A stretch of 64,000 bases of DNA from Agrilutibacter niabensis (GTDB lineage Bacteria > Pseudomonadota > Gammaproteobacteria > Xanthomonadales > Xanthomonadaceae). Position 1 is the stretch's first letter. Each line of letters begins with the position of its first letter. The translations under genes and the position numbers were made by a program. Below the pieces are notes generated by a model. The model saw only the letters and a program-made list of their open reading frames with translations, was not told where the DNA came from and searched no databases. Location of the stretch: assembly GCF_042657165.1 (NCBI RefSeq), contig NZ_JBHSNJ010000002.1, positions 62,001 to 126,000 of the forward strand. Reading direction: 5' to 3'. Of the stretch, positions 18,156-29,281 are shown piece after piece.

Positions 18156-19012
18156 CCCTGATCATTGCGCCACGCATTCACGACCTCGGCGGCTTCCAGG
18201 TGCGTCGCAGCGTTCCTTCGTTGCAGGCGCGTTCGGTCGGCCCGTTCGTGTTCGTCGACCACATGGGTCCGGCGGTGTTCGAAGCCGGTCGCGGCGTCGA
18301 CGTGCGTCCGCATCCGCATATCGGCCTGGCAACGGTCACCTTCCTCTGGTCCGGGTCCATGACCCATCGCGACACGCTCGGCAGCGTGCAGGACATCGAA
18401 CCCGGTGACGTCAACTGGATGACCGCGGGCCGCGGCATCGCGCATTCCGAACGCACGCCGCAGGCGCTGCGCCAGCACGAGCATCCGCTGCACGGGCTGC
18501 AGACCTGGGTCGCATTGCCGCGGTCGCACGAAGAAACCACGCCGGCGTTCTTCCACCACCCGGCCTCGTCGCTGCCGCAGCAACGGCGCGATGGCGCGTG
18601 GCTGCGCGTCGTCGCCGGCCGCGGCTATGGCGAGGAATCGCCGGTGCAGGTGTTCGCCGACACCCTGTATGTGGCAATCGACCTCGACGCGGGCGCAGAG
18701 GTCGCGCTCGACGACAGTCACCAGCAGCGCGCGCTGTACGTGCTCGAAGGCGAAGCGCAGCTCGACGGCGCCGACATCCCGGCGATGCACCTGGTCCTGC
18801 TCGATCCCGCCACCCGGCCGCGCCTGCGCGCGAAGACCCCGCTCAAGGCCATGCTGCTGGGCGGGGAGCCGCTGGATGCCCCGCGGCACATGTGGTGGAA
18901 CTTCGTGTCCAGTTCCAAGGAGCGGATTGAGCAGGCCAAGCAGGACTGGCTGGACGGCCGATTCGGCGCAATTCCCGGAGAGACCGAATTCATCCCGCTG
19001 CCGGACCGTTGA
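18152..19012 (+). CDS. Pirin family protein (copy 1)
   Basis: 286-residue bicupin. The N-terminal cupin has the pirin metal set: H54 and H56 in HPHIG and H98 and E100 in TAGRGIAHSE. Bacterial pirins include quercetinase activity (YhhW) and redox or metabolic regulation (PirA-type); which applies is unknown. Coupled by ATGA to the preceding lipoprotein gene. A second pirin of exactly the same length lies at 20596-21456 but differs in sequence. Confidence 0.9.
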   Translation: MTLIIAPRIHDLGGFQVRRSVPSLQARSVGPFVFVDHMGPAVFEAGRGVDVRPHPHIGLATVTFLWSGSMTHRDTLGSVQDIEPGDVNWMTAGRGIAHSERTPQALRQHEHPLHGLQTWVALPRSHEETTPAFFHHPASSLPQQRRDGAWLRVVAGRGYGEESPVQVFADTLYVAIDLDAGAEVALDDSHQQRALYVLEGEAQLDGADIPAMHLVLLDPATRPRLRAKTPLKAMLLGGEPLDAPRHMWWNFVSSSKERIEQAKQDWLDGRFGAIPGETEFIPLPDR

Positions 19013-19121
19013 CCGGATCTGGCCAAATGGCACCAAGCCATTGATCCATAAGACTATGGTTGCGGGTGAAATCATTTCCAGGCGTTTCCGCCCCGCATTC
19101 ACACAAGTGAAATCCCGGAAT

Positions 19122-19150
19122 TTGTCAAGCCCCCGAAACAGCGCTATGTT
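19122..19150 (+). promoter_or_regulatory. Putative sigma-70 promoter for the 19223 gene
   Basis: TTGTCA (19122-19127) and TATGTT (19145-19150) separated by 17 bp, about 72 bp upstream of the next start codon and inside a locally AT-richer gap. Match is 5/6 and 4/6 to consensus. Confidence 0.5.
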
Positions 19151-19222
19151 CGAAACAGGGTCGCGAGGTTTCACCGGCCCTTAACGAACGATCGCAGTAC
19201 TGCAATCCAGGGGGATACGCCG

Positions 19223-19663
19223 ATGAACAAGCCTTTGTGGCTTCTGCCGCTGCTGCTGCCGCTGGCCGGCACCGCCGCGGCCCAGGATGCGGGCGCCTGC
19301 CCGTACCTCGCCGCCGAAACCGGACTGACCTGGGAGCATCGAGGCGGCGCGGGCTCCGACTTCTGCCGTGCGATTCGCGAGGACGGCACCGAGGCCTTCG
19401 GCATGACCATCGCCAAGGACGCACCGTTCAAGCCCAAGGGCGGCAACAAGGCCGAGAACGTGACGATCGATGGCCAGCTGGTCACCTGGTACCGCACCGA
19501 AATCGCCGGCACGCAGATCCAGGCGCGCGAAACCCGGGTGGAACTGCCGGATGGCCGCGTGGCCTACATGTGGGTCCAGGCGAACTCGCCGGAGCAGTTG
19601 AACCAGGTGCTGCAACAGACGCAATCGATGAAGTTCGGCTCGACGCGACTCAGCAGCAACTGA
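19223..19663 (+). CDS. Secreted protein of unknown function
   Basis: 146 residues with a clear Sec signal peptide (cleavage likely after AAA before QDAGAC). Two cysteines early in the mature protein may pair. No family recognised. Preceded by a good promoter and an AGGGGG ribosome site and followed by a strong terminator, so it is a single-gene unit. Confidence 0.8.
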   Translation: MNKPLWLLPLLLPLAGTAAAQDAGACPYLAAETGLTWEHRGGAGSDFCRAIREDGTEAFGMTIAKDAPFKPKGGNKAENVTIDGQLVTWYRTEIAGTQIQARETRVELPDGRVAYMWVQANSPEQLNQVLQQTQSMKFGSTRLSSN

Positions 19664-19681
19664 CCAGGAAGCCAGGAACAG

Positions 19682-19720
19682 GCGGCGCCGGCGGGACCAC
19701 CGCCGGCGCCGCTTTTCTTT
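19682..19720 (+). terminator. Intrinsic terminator of the 19223 gene
   Basis: 13-bp perfect GC stem (19682-19694/19700-19712), 5-nt loop, followed by TTTTCTTTT. Confidence 0.9.
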
Positions 19721-19803
19721 TGGGCCCACCTTCCCTGAGGCCTCGGCTGGCGTAGCATCGCGCGGACCGGTCCATTCCGGGCCGACGATCGGAGAGCATG
19801 CTC

Positions 19804-20514
19804 ATGTTCAAACGACTCGGTGCCGAATTCGTCGGCACGTTCTGGCTGGTACTGGGTGGCTGCGGCAGCGCGGTGCTCGCCGCGAAGTTCGGGGGAGACG
19901 CCAATCCGCTGGGCATCGGTTTTGTCGGCGTATCGTTGGCTTTCGGTCTGACGGTGCTGACAGGAGCCTATGCGCTCGGCCACATCTCCGGCGGCCACTT
20001 CAACCCGGCCGTGAGCTTCGGCCTTTGGGCCGGCGGGCGCTTCGCGGCGCGCGACCTGCTGCCCTACATCGTGGCGCAGGTGGCAGGCGCCATCTTCGCC
20101 GGCTTCATCCTGATGCAGATCGCCAGCGGCAACGGCAGCTTCACGGTGGATCCCAATGCCGCGGGGGCCTTCGCCAGCAACGGCTACGGCGCGCTGTCGC
20201 CCGGCGGCTACAGCGTTGCCGCCGCGTTCCTGTGCGAAGTGGTGATGACCGCGATGTTCCTCGTCGTGATCCTCGGCGCGACCGATCCGCGCGCGCCGGC
20301 CGGCTTCGCTCCGATCGCGATCGGCCTAGCGTTGACACTGATCCATCTGATCAGCATCCCGGTCACCAACACCTCGGTCAATCCCGCGCGTTCTACCGGT
20401 GTTGCCCTGTTTGCGGGCGCGGGGGCAATCTCGCAGCTGTGGCTGTTCTGGCTGGCGCCGATCCTGGGCGGCCTGCTCGGCGGCTACCTGCATCGCATGC
20501 TCAATCGCGACTGA
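19804..20514 (+). CDS. aqpZ: Aquaporin Z
   Basis: 236-residue water channel of the MIP family with six membrane helices and two NPA half-helices (HFNPAVS and SVNPARS). Selectivity-filter residues expected of a water-specific AqpZ are visible: a Phe in the second helix region, His in 'LIHLISIP', Thr in 'VTNTS' and the Arg after the second NPA. Two ATGs are available; the one at 19804 has the GGAGAG site at 7 nt, whereas the one at 19798 would leave only 1 nt, so 19804 is preferred. Own transcript, bounded by terminators. Confidence 0.93.
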   Translation: MFKRLGAEFVGTFWLVLGGCGSAVLAAKFGGDANPLGIGFVGVSLAFGLTVLTGAYALGHISGGHFNPAVSFGLWAGGRFAARDLLPYIVAQVAGAIFAGFILMQIASGNGSFTVDPNAAGAFASNGYGALSPGGYSVAAAFLCEVVMTAMFLVVILGATDPRAPAGFAPIAIGLALTLIHLISIPVTNTSVNPARSTGVALFAGAGAISQLWLFWLAPILGGLLGGYLHRMLNRD

Positions 20515-20532
20515 TCGCGTGCACGAAACAAG

Positions 20533-20561
20533 ACGGCCACGTCTGGCGACGTGGCCGTTTC
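20533..20561. terminator. Terminator between aqpZ and the convergent pirin gene
   Basis: 11-bp perfect stem ACGGCCACGTC/GACGTGGCCGT (20533-20543/20548-20558), TGGC loop, then TT. Position between convergent stops suggests it serves aqpZ and possibly both strands. Confidence 0.75.
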
Positions 20562-20595
20562 CTATCCGCTTGTGAAGGGCTTCCAGGCGCACCTT

Positions 20596-21456
20596 CTAAA
20601 AGCGGCCTTCCTGGAAATCAACGAAGGCCTGCATGATTTCCTGCTTCGTGTTCATGACGAAGGGACCGTAGCGAGCCACCGGCTCGCGCAACGGCCGCCC
20701 CGCCACCAGGATCAGGCGCACGGGCTTGCCCGACGCGCCAGCCTTGAAGACGTTGCCGCCGCCCAGCACCGCCAGTTCATGCGTCTCCAGTCGGCGCGCC
20801 TCACTACCCTCGCCAACGTCCGCTTCGCCCTCGAAGACGTAGGCGAAGGCACTGTGTCCTTCCGGCAGCGGGAATTCCCAGCTCGCGCCCGCATCGAGTG
20901 CGATGTCGAAGTACAGCGGATCGGTAGCCGGCTGCGAGATCGGGCCGCGCGTACCCCCGAGTTCACCGGCAATCACCTTCACGCTGACGCCCGCGGACGG
21001 CTGCACTTCGGGAATATCGTCCGCCGGGAACTCCTGGTAGCGCGGCGCCGTCATCTTGTCCTTCGCTGGCAGGTTCACCCACAGCTGGAAGCCGCGCATG
21101 CGTCCTTCCTGCTGCTCCGGCATTTCCGAATGCACCAGGCCGCGACCCGCCGTCATCCACTGCACGCTGCCTGGGGTAAGCAGGCCTTCGTTGCCGTGGT
21201 TGTCGCGATGGCGCATGCGGCCGTCGAGCATGTAGGTGACGGTCTCGAAGCCGCGGTGCGGGTGCTCGGGGAAGCCGGCGATGTAGTCCTCGGGGCGGTC
21301 GGTGCCGAACTCGTCCAGCAGCAGGAACGGATCCAGGTCCGGCAGCGCCGGCCCGCCGATGACACGGGTCAGGCGCACGCCGGCGCCGTCGGACGTGGCC
21401 TGTCCGCGCAAGGTGCGCGTGGCGCGGGCGTAACGATCGGAAACAGGGGTGTTCAT
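20596..21456 (-). CDS. Pirin family protein (copy 2)
   Basis: 286 residues from the ATG at 21456 (MNTPVSDRYA). Metal ligands H65 and H67 (EHPHRG) and H109 and E111 (TAGRGLVHSE) are intact; the RGFETVTYML stretch is characteristic of the YhhW/quercetinase-like branch. The long in-frame region upstream is not coding-like. The gene follows a methyltransferase gene in the same direction with a 92-bp gap. Confidence 0.92.
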   Translation of the reverse strand: MNTPVSDRYARATRTLRGQATSDGAGVRLTRVIGGPALPDLDPFLLLDEFGTDRPEDYIAGFPEHPHRGFETVTYMLDGRMRHRDNHGNEGLLTPGSVQWMTAGRGLVHSEMPEQQEGRMRGFQLWVNLPAKDKMTAPRYQEFPADDIPEVQPSAGVSVKVIAGELGGTRGPISQPATDPLYFDIALDAGASWEFPLPEGHSAFAYVFEGEADVGEGSEARRLETHELAVLGGGNVFKAGASGKPVRLILVAGRPLREPVARYGPFVMNTKQEIMQAFVDFQEGRF

Positions 21457-21548
21457 GGAATTCGCTCCGGTGGGCTGTGCCCCTGGATGGTGTCGGCCCT
21501 TGCAACACCCAGTGCCCACGACGGCGAAGGATCGTTCCGGCGGTGGCT

Positions 21549-22169
21549 TCAATCGTGCCCGTTGGAATCGTGCCCGCTGGCGGGCACGTGGCGCGAGTAC
21601 ACGTACACCGTCGCCGGCGGCACGTTGCGCAGGACGAATTCGCCACGATGCACCCTGAGCTTCAGTTGCCGCATCACCGAATCGGCAACCGGTGCCGCCG
21701 GGCCGTAGGTGAACTGGACGAACACGCCATCCGCGCGCAGGCACCCGAAGGCGGCGGCGATGATCTCCCGCTGCAGCGACGGCGGCATGGTCAGGAGCCC
21801 GAGCCCCGACACGATGGCATCCGCCGGGCCGTCATCGAGGAAGCCGCTGCTGCTCGCCAGCTCGGGCAACGAACGTGCGTCGCCCAGCACCACGTGCACG
21901 CCCGGGAACCGGGCATGCAGGTGCGAATGCAGTTCCTCGTTGAGTTCCAGCACGAGCAGCTGGCTGGCGCGGATGCCCGCGGCCAGCAGCTCGCGCGTGA
22001 TCGCACCGGTGCCACCCCCGAGTTCGATCACCCGGCGCGTGCCGTCCGGCAGTTCGGAGACCATCGCCTCCGCCAGTTCCACGCTCGATGGCACGACGCC
22101 GGCGGTGCGCAATGGGTTCTTCAGCCATTGCCAGAAGAAGGTGAAAAAGCCTGGTCGCGATCGTTTCAT
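21549..22169 (-). CDS. Class I SAM-dependent methyltransferase (PmtA-like)
   Basis: 206 residues. SAM motif I is ELGGGTGAITRELL, with the acidic motif II in 'VLELNEEL' and motif 'GDARSLP'. The opening 'FFWQWLKNPLRTAGVVPSS' and the late 'QFTYGP' segment are typical of bacterial phosphatidylethanolamine N-methyltransferases (PmtA) and their relatives; lipid methylation is therefore plausible, not proven. It starts 6 nt after the rlmKL stop, so it is the last gene of that run. Confidence 0.83.
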   Translation of the reverse strand: MKRSRPGFFTFFWQWLKNPLRTAGVVPSSVELAEAMVSELPDGTRRVIELGGGTGAITRELLAAGIRASQLLVLELNEELHSHLHARFPGVHVVLGDARSLPELASSSGFLDDGPADAIVSGLGLLTMPPSLQREIIAAAFGCLRADGVFVQFTYGPAAPVADSVMRQLKLRVHRGEFVLRNVPPATVYVYSRHVPASGHDSNGHD

Positions 22170-22175
22170 GTCGAC

Positions 22176-24313
<2,138 letters not shown>

Positions 24314-24317
<4 letters not shown>

Positions 24318-24838
24318 AGTGATTCCAGGAATTGGCCGAATGCCGCCGCGCTGGCGTCGACATGCGATGAAAGACGGTGCGAATCGTCGACCAGCAGCAG
24401 GCGCGCGCGGCGCTCCTGCGCCCAGGCGACGACCTGCGGGGCGGGAATCAGTTCGTCATCCCAGCCATGGACGATGCTGACCGGCACGCGCGCGGCTTCG
24501 AGCGGATGCGCGGCGTCCAGGGTGATCGGCGGCGCCATCAGGTACAGGCCGGCAACCGGCACCTGCAACGACACGTGCCCGGCGATCCAGGCCCCCAGGC
24601 TGGAACCTGCCAGCACCAGCGGGCCGCGCGAGGCCGCGGTGCGTGCCAGCTCGAGCAGCCGTTGCAGGCGTGCAGGCACGTCGCCGAGTTCGCTTACTTC
24701 GCGCCTGGCATCGAAACCGGTGAAGTCGGGACGTTCGTGGGTCCAACCCAGGCGCTGCGCGACATCGGCCAGCGCGGCGACCTTGGTCGCGTCGGGTCCG
24801 CTTTCGAAACCGTGGCAGAGGATGCAGTGTCCAGGCAT
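24314..24838 (-). CDS. Small alpha/beta hydrolase (YqiA/RsbQ-like size)
   Basis: 174 residues from the ATG at 24838. It opens with 'CILCHGFESGPDATK' and has the nucleophile elbow G-S-S80-L-G, an Asp in 'HGWDDELIP' and a His in 'DDSHRLSSH', completing a Ser-Asp-His triad. Likely a cytosolic esterase; substrate unknown. Overlaps rlmKL by GTGA. Confidence 0.83.
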
Positions 24839-24905
24839 GTCGTTCCATTGCAATTCGGGGCGAGCGCCATGCGCCACGCAAGAGTTGATTCGACGCGGCG
24901 GCGTG

Positions 24906-25403
24906 TCAGGCCAGCGCGACCACCGCATCACCGATGCGGAACAGGCCGCCCTCGATGATCCGCGCGCACAGTCCGCCGTGGCTGCGCATCGCGTTGAATC
25001 CGCCCGGGCCAAGCGCCTTTTCCATGTTCGAGCACGGATCGCACTCTCCGGTGCCCTCGAGAACGACATCGCCGATGCGGAAGCGCCGTTCCTTGAGCGC
25101 GATCAGCGGCAGGCCGGAAACCACTACGTTCCGCCGCAACAGCGCCGGCGGCACCGTTGCATGGCCCGACAGCGCCGCGATCACCGGCAGGTGCTCGGCC
25201 TGGATCAGGGTGATGCCACGCTTGCCGCTGCCTCCGGCGTAGCGATCGCCGATGAGGCCACTGCCGGCCACGGCTTCGGCTTCGGTCACGTCCTGCATCG
25301 CCTGTCCGCGCGCGGGCCGCAGCCCGATCCATTCGACCCGGCCGGCGCGTGGCAGCGTCGCCATCAGCTTGCCGAGTTCGGAGTCCGCGGGTGGCAGGGT
25401 CAT
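24906..25403 (-). CDS. MOSC domain protein
   Basis: 165 residues covering one MOSC domain (the sulfur-carrier domain of molybdenum cofactor sulfurases and YiiM/YuaD-type enzymes). The invariant cysteine region is 'GECDPCSNME' (C121, C124), and 'GLIGDRYAGG' matches the conserved GDRHxG-like block. Probable role in molybdenum-cofactor-dependent detoxification; partner unknown. Start ATG at 25403, divergent from the amidase gene 57 bp away. Confidence 0.85.
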   Translation of the reverse strand: MTLPPADSELGKLMATLPRAGRVEWIGLRPARGQAMQDVTEAEAVAGSGLIGDRYAGGSGKRGITLIQAEHLPVIAALSGHATVPPALLRRNVVVSGLPLIALKERRFRIGDVVLEGTGECDPCSNMEKALGPGGFNAMRSHGGLCARIIEGGLFRIGDAVVALA

Positions 25404-25460
25404 GGCGGCCGGCTCGTGACGCCGGATGAAGGGCAAGGAGCGAATGCTAGCATCCGCCGC

Positions 25461-26033
25461 ATGCTGCCCGACCCGCCGCCGCTGCCCGTCACCGTCGATC
25501 TGCTGCCCTACGAGGCCCGTCTCGAAGAGCGTCCACTGGCGCAGGTCGACCTGGTGGTGATCCATTGCACCGAGCTGCCCGACATGGCGATGGCGCGTGA
25601 ATTCGGCGAGCGCGTGCTGTACGCGTCGGGCACCGGCAACAGCGGCCACTACTACATCGATCGTGACGGCGCGGTGTTCCAGTTCGTGCCGCTGCAGCGG
25701 ATCGCGCACCACGTGCGCGGCTACAACGCCCGCGCGGTCGGCATCGAGCTGGTCAACACCGGGCGTTATCCGCGCTGGCACGATTCGCGCCACCAGGGGA
25801 TGGACGAGGCGTATACCGACGCGCAGATCGCTTCCCTGATCGCCCTGCTACGCAGGCTGCAGCACGAATTGCCATCGCTGCGCCAGATCGCCGGGCACGA
25901 GGACCTGGACACCGATACCGCGCCGGCTTCCGACGATCCCGACGTGCAGGTACCGCGCAAGCGCGACCCGGGCCCGCTGTTCCCATGGCGACTCGTACTG
26001 GAAGCGGTGGGACTGCAGCGCTTGCTGCCCTGA
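25461..26033 (+). CDS. N-acetylmuramoyl-L-alanine amidase (Amidase_2, AmpD-like)
   Basis: 190-residue zinc amidase that removes peptides from muramic acid. Zinc ligands: H35 in VVIHCTELP, a second His in 'IAGHEDLD', with the acidic ligand in 'RKRDPGPLFPW'. No signal peptide is evident, favouring a cytosolic AmpD-type role in anhydromuropeptide recycling, the pathway that also sets inducible beta-lactamase; the sequence is more divergent than classical AmpD, so I leave the symbol blank. The in-frame upstream extension is antisense to rlmKL and rejected. Confidence 0.85.
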   Translation: MLPDPPPLPVTVDLLPYEARLEERPLAQVDLVVIHCTELPDMAMAREFGERVLYASGTGNSGHYYIDRDGAVFQFVPLQRIAHHVRGYNARAVGIELVNTGRYPRWHDSRHQGMDEAYTDAQIASLIALLRRLQHELPSLRQIAGHEDLDTDTAPASDDPDVQVPRKRDPGPLFPWRLVLEAVGLQRLLP

Positions 26034-26176
26034 TACGTAGTCCGGGGGCCAAGCTGCATCCGGGGGACGCGGTGCAAAGGCCACAGTCCGCAGGCAACCG
26101 CTCCCGCGCGCTGCGGCGCGCCTTGCCTCGTCCCAACTTGAAATTCACCGCGGCGCGGGGCTCTGCCCCCTCCCGA

Positions 26177-26182
26177 TATAAT
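26177..26182 (+). promoter_or_regulatory. -10 element TATAAT upstream of tesB
   Basis: Perfect TATAAT 27 bp before the tesB ATG; no good -35 lies 16-18 bp upstream (the TTGAAA at 26138 is too far), so transcription may need an activator. Confidence 0.45.
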
Positions 26183-26209
26183 CGCCGTCTATCCCTGCAG
26201 GCGCCGCCC

Positions 26210-27130
26210 ATGACCTCCCCCGTTTCCGAGCTGATCGAACTGCTCTCGCTCGAACGCCTGGAGGACAACCTGTTTCGCGGCCAGAGCCGCGACATCGGCA
26301 CCAAGTACGTCTTCGGCGGGCAGGTCCTCGGCCAGGCGCTGTCGGCGGCGCAGGCGACCATGGATTCGGCCGAGGCACGCAGCGCGCATTCGCTGCACGC
26401 CTACTTCCTTCGCGCTGGCAACATCGAGGCGCCCATCGTCTACGTGGTCGACCGCACGCGCGACGGCGGCAGCTTCTCCGTGCGCCGCGTGACCGCGATC
26501 CAGCACGGCCAGCCGATCCTGTTCCTCGCCGCTTCGTTCCAGAAGGACGAGGACGGCGGCGAACACCAGCTGTCGATGCCGGAGGTGCCCAAGCCCGAGG
26601 ACATCGATCCCGCCCCCGCGCTGGCGCCGGAAATCCTCGCCACGCTGCCCACCAAGGTGCAGCGCTGGGTGACTCGCCAGGGGCCATTCGAGTTCCGCCA
26701 CGTCTATCCGCGCGACGAGCTCAATCCCCCCAAGCGTCCGCCTTACCAGCAGGTCTGGTTCCGCCTGACCGAGAAAGTCGGCGATGCGCCCGAGCTGCAC
26801 CGCGCGCTGCTCGCGTATTCGTCGGATTTCCACCTGCTCGGCACCGCCACCTTCCCGCACGGCATCAGCTACTACCAGCCGAACGTGCAGATGGCCTCGC
26901 TCGACCATGCGATGTGGTTCCACCGTCCGTTCCGCGCGGACGACTGGCTGCTGTATTCGATCGACAGTCCCAGCGCGCAATCCTCGCGCGGGCTCGCGCG
27001 CGGATCGATCTACGACCGCCAGGGCCGACTGGTGGCGAGCACGGCGCAGGAAGGCCTCATCCGCGTTGTCCACGCGGATGAAGGAAGGAATGCCCGTGCG
27101 GACCACGCAACTGACGGCAAGGTGAAGTAA
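26210..27130 (+). CDS. tesB: Acyl-CoA thioesterase II
   Basis: 306-residue double-hotdog thioesterase that hydrolyses medium and long acyl-CoA. Both hotdog domains are complete; the catalytic Asp/Thr/Gln set is represented by D in 'YSSDFHLL' and the conserved S/T and Q in the second hotdog. ATG at 26210 (MTSPVSELIE). The next gene starts 3 nt after its stop, so they are co-transcribed. Confidence 0.94.
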   Translation: MTSPVSELIELLSLERLEDNLFRGQSRDIGTKYVFGGQVLGQALSAAQATMDSAEARSAHSLHAYFLRAGNIEAPIVYVVDRTRDGGSFSVRRVTAIQHGQPILFLAASFQKDEDGGEHQLSMPEVPKPEDIDPAPALAPEILATLPTKVQRWVTRQGPFEFRHVYPRDELNPPKRPPYQQVWFRLTEKVGDAPELHRALLAYSSDFHLLGTATFPHGISYYQPNVQMASLDHAMWFHRPFRADDWLLYSIDSPSAQSSRGLARGSIYDRQGRLVASTAQEGLIRVVHADEGRNARADHATDGKVK

Positions 27131-27133
27131 GCC

Positions 27134-27985
27134 ATGCGTCAGGTATTCAGCAGCCAACGCCTCGAGAACGTCGAAGCCGTCGCCGCATTGCTACGCGACG
27201 CCGGCATCGAGGCCCGCATCACCAACGGCCGTTCCTACAAGGGCGCGATGCGCAGCCGCGCGAGCTACGCCGACCAGTCGGCGCCGAGGCCAACCGTGTG
27301 GGTCGTGCATTCGGAGGACCACAGCCGCGCCCGCGAGATCCTGCGGGAACGGGGCCTGCTCGAGTCCACGCGTCCGGCCGACAGTTTCCTGCCGCTCAGC
27401 TTCCGTGAGGCCGATGAACCCGCCGACGGCAAGACGGCGGCGCAACGGCGCATGTTCCGATTCAAGCTCGTCCTGCTCGGAGGCATCACCGTGATCATCG
27501 TGCTGGCGATGCTTCGCGGCTGCTATGCACCCAAGCAGGTCGCCGCCCCGGCCGCGCCGGTCGTGTCCGACCGTGCCGCGCGCGAAGGCGGCACGCCCGA
27601 GTCGCTCGCGCTCGCCGTGTTCGCCAGGGAGGTCGGCAGGCAGAAGATGGTGCTGTGCCTGTCCATCGACGATGCCGACGCCTCCGGCGCGGTGATCGCG
27701 GCGATGAAACAGCCATCGAACGAAGTCGTGCCCGCCTCGCAGTGCGTTCGTGAATTCGATCCCGACCGTGGCAGCTACCAGGCGACGACCGGCAAGCCGG
27801 CACTGCTGGTGACGGTGCGTTCGTTCAAACCCACCGCTCCGGACACCGCGACGGTCGAATTCGAATCCTTCCACCACGGCCAGTTCGCGCACTACAAGAC
27901 CCTGGAAGTGAAGCGGGTCGGCGGCGCCTGGCAGGTGGTGAAGGTGCTGCGCCATGTCGCTTCCTACGGCATGGCCGAGGGCTGA
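27134..27985 (+). CDS. DUF2007-domain membrane protein ('pathogenicity-like protein' of xanthomonads)
   Basis: 283 residues. The N-terminal 75 residues are a DUF2007/signal-transducing-type domain ('SSQRLENVEAVAALLRDAGI'), followed by a single membrane helix at about 110-130 ending with a cysteine, and a periplasmic domain of about 150 residues with two cysteines. Function unknown. Genes of this build are annotated 'pathogenicity-like' in Xanthomonas on weak evidence. Confidence 0.78.
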   Translation: MRQVFSSQRLENVEAVAALLRDAGIEARITNGRSYKGAMRSRASYADQSAPRPTVWVVHSEDHSRAREILRERGLLESTRPADSFLPLSFREADEPADGKTAAQRRMFRFKLVLLGGITVIIVLAMLRGCYAPKQVAAPAAPVVSDRAAREGGTPESLALAVFAREVGRQKMVLCLSIDDADASGAVIAAMKQPSNEVVPASQCVREFDPDRGSYQATTGKPALLVTVRSFKPTAPDTATVEFESFHHGQFAHYKTLEVKRVGGAWQVVKVLRHVASYGMAEG

Positions 27986-28067
27986 CTCCGGGCTCCCCGG
28001 CACCGGCGCAACGCTGGCTTCACCCCGCGCACGCAACAGCCGTGCGCGGCGGCGCTATGCTGCGACC

Positions 28068-28817
28068 ATGGGCACCGACCCCGGCCAGCACGCAGACGAC
28101 TTCCGCCTGTTCCAGACCACCGAACACGCGTGCGGCTACTGGCCTGACCGCCTCGCGCGCGACCTCGTCTTCGATCCGCGCGATCCGCGCATGCGGCAGT
28201 GGTATCCGCTCGCGCTGGGCTGGGGCTTCCGCCGCTCCGGCGACATCGTCTACCGCCCACACTGCGCGCAATGCCGTGCCTGCGTGGCCGTGCGGATCCC
28301 GGTCGCGCGCTTCCGGCCCGATCGCAGCCAGCGCCGCTGCCTGGCGCGCAATGCGCAGGTAGACATGCGCGTGCGCCCCGCCGAGCGTACCGAGGAGCAA
28401 CTCGCCCTCTACCGCCGCTACCTGGCGGCCCGCCACCCGGGCGGTGGCATGGACGGGCACGGACCCACCGAATTCGACCAGTTCCTCGTCGGCAGCTGGA
28501 GCGAGGGCCGCTTCATCGAGCTGCGCGAGCATGCCGACGGCGGCGGCGGGAAGCTGCTGGCGGTAGCCGTCACCGATGTCGTCGATTCCGCCGTCTCCGC
28601 GGTCTACACCTTCTACGACCCCGATTTCGACGACCGTGGCCTGGGCACGCTCGCGATCCTCAAGCAGATCGAATGGGCGCGCAGCACCGGACGCACGCAC
28701 CTGTACCTGGGTTACTGGATCGATGGCCATCGCAAGATGGATTACAAGCGGCGGTTCCGGCCGCTGGAAGGCTTCAACGGCCGCGAATGGCGCGAACTCG
28801 ATTTCGCGAACCGTTAG
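28068..28817 (+). CDS. bpt: Aspartate/glutamate leucyltransferase (Bpt)
   Basis: 249 residues. Transfers leucine from Leu-tRNA to proteins with N-terminal Asp or Glu, feeding them to ClpS/ClpAP in the N-end rule pathway. The ATE_N-type cysteine set is visible (CGYWP near the start and CAQCRAC about 45 residues later), followed by the ATE_C domain with 'YTFYDPDF' and 'YLGYWIDGHRKMDYK'. ATG at 28068 removes a non-conserved in-frame extension into the previous gene. Confidence 0.93.
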   Translation: MGTDPGQHADDFRLFQTTEHACGYWPDRLARDLVFDPRDPRMRQWYPLALGWGFRRSGDIVYRPHCAQCRACVAVRIPVARFRPDRSQRRCLARNAQVDMRVRPAERTEEQLALYRRYLAARHPGGGMDGHGPTEFDQFLVGSWSEGRFIELREHADGGGGKLLAVAVTDVVDSAVSAVYTFYDPDFDDRGLGTLAILKQIEWARSTGRTHLYLGYWIDGHRKMDYKRRFRPLEGFNGREWRELDFANR

Positions 28818-28912
28818 GCATTGCCATCCCTGTTCATCATCCGGTAACACGCGCGCCGTGAAGTACGTGGCCATCGGCCGCACACCGCGGCCCATCGCCT
28901 GCGAGCCGCCCG

Positions 28913-29239
28913 ATGAACATCCAGCCCCTGCTCACCGCCTTGCTGTGCCTCGCCCTGGCCGCGTGTTCCCAGGCGGAGAGCCGGGACGCCATTGGTCCCG
29001 AAGACAGTGTCATCGGCATCGTCCAGTGCGACGACTACCTCGCCAAGGTCAACACCTGCATCCAGGACAAAGTGCCGGCCGACCAGCGGGCCGCGCTGAC
29101 GGTCGAGGCTCATCGGATGTTCACGACCTGGAAGGAAGCCGCCGCCGACCCGCAGCAGCGCACCACGTTGCCGCAGGCCTGCAGCATCACCCACGACGTG
29201 GCCAACGAAGAGTTCGCGCGCTACGGCTGCGCGCTGTAA
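28913..29239 (+). CDS. Small lipoprotein, function unknown
   Basis: 108 residues with a lipobox (LAAC) after an 18-residue signal. The mature part contains four more cysteines, including 'VQCDDYLAKVNTCI' and 'ACSITHDVA' spacing that suggests two disulfides in a small helical domain. No recognised family. Confidence 0.72.
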   Translation: MNIQPLLTALLCLALAACSQAESRDAIGPEDSVIGIVQCDDYLAKVNTCIQDKVPADQRAALTVEAHRMFTTWKEAAADPQQRTTLPQACSITHDVANEEFARYGCAL

Positions 29240-29281
29240 GGCGACCGCAGTCGCTGCAGGTACGCGGTTCCGCGCCCGCGA

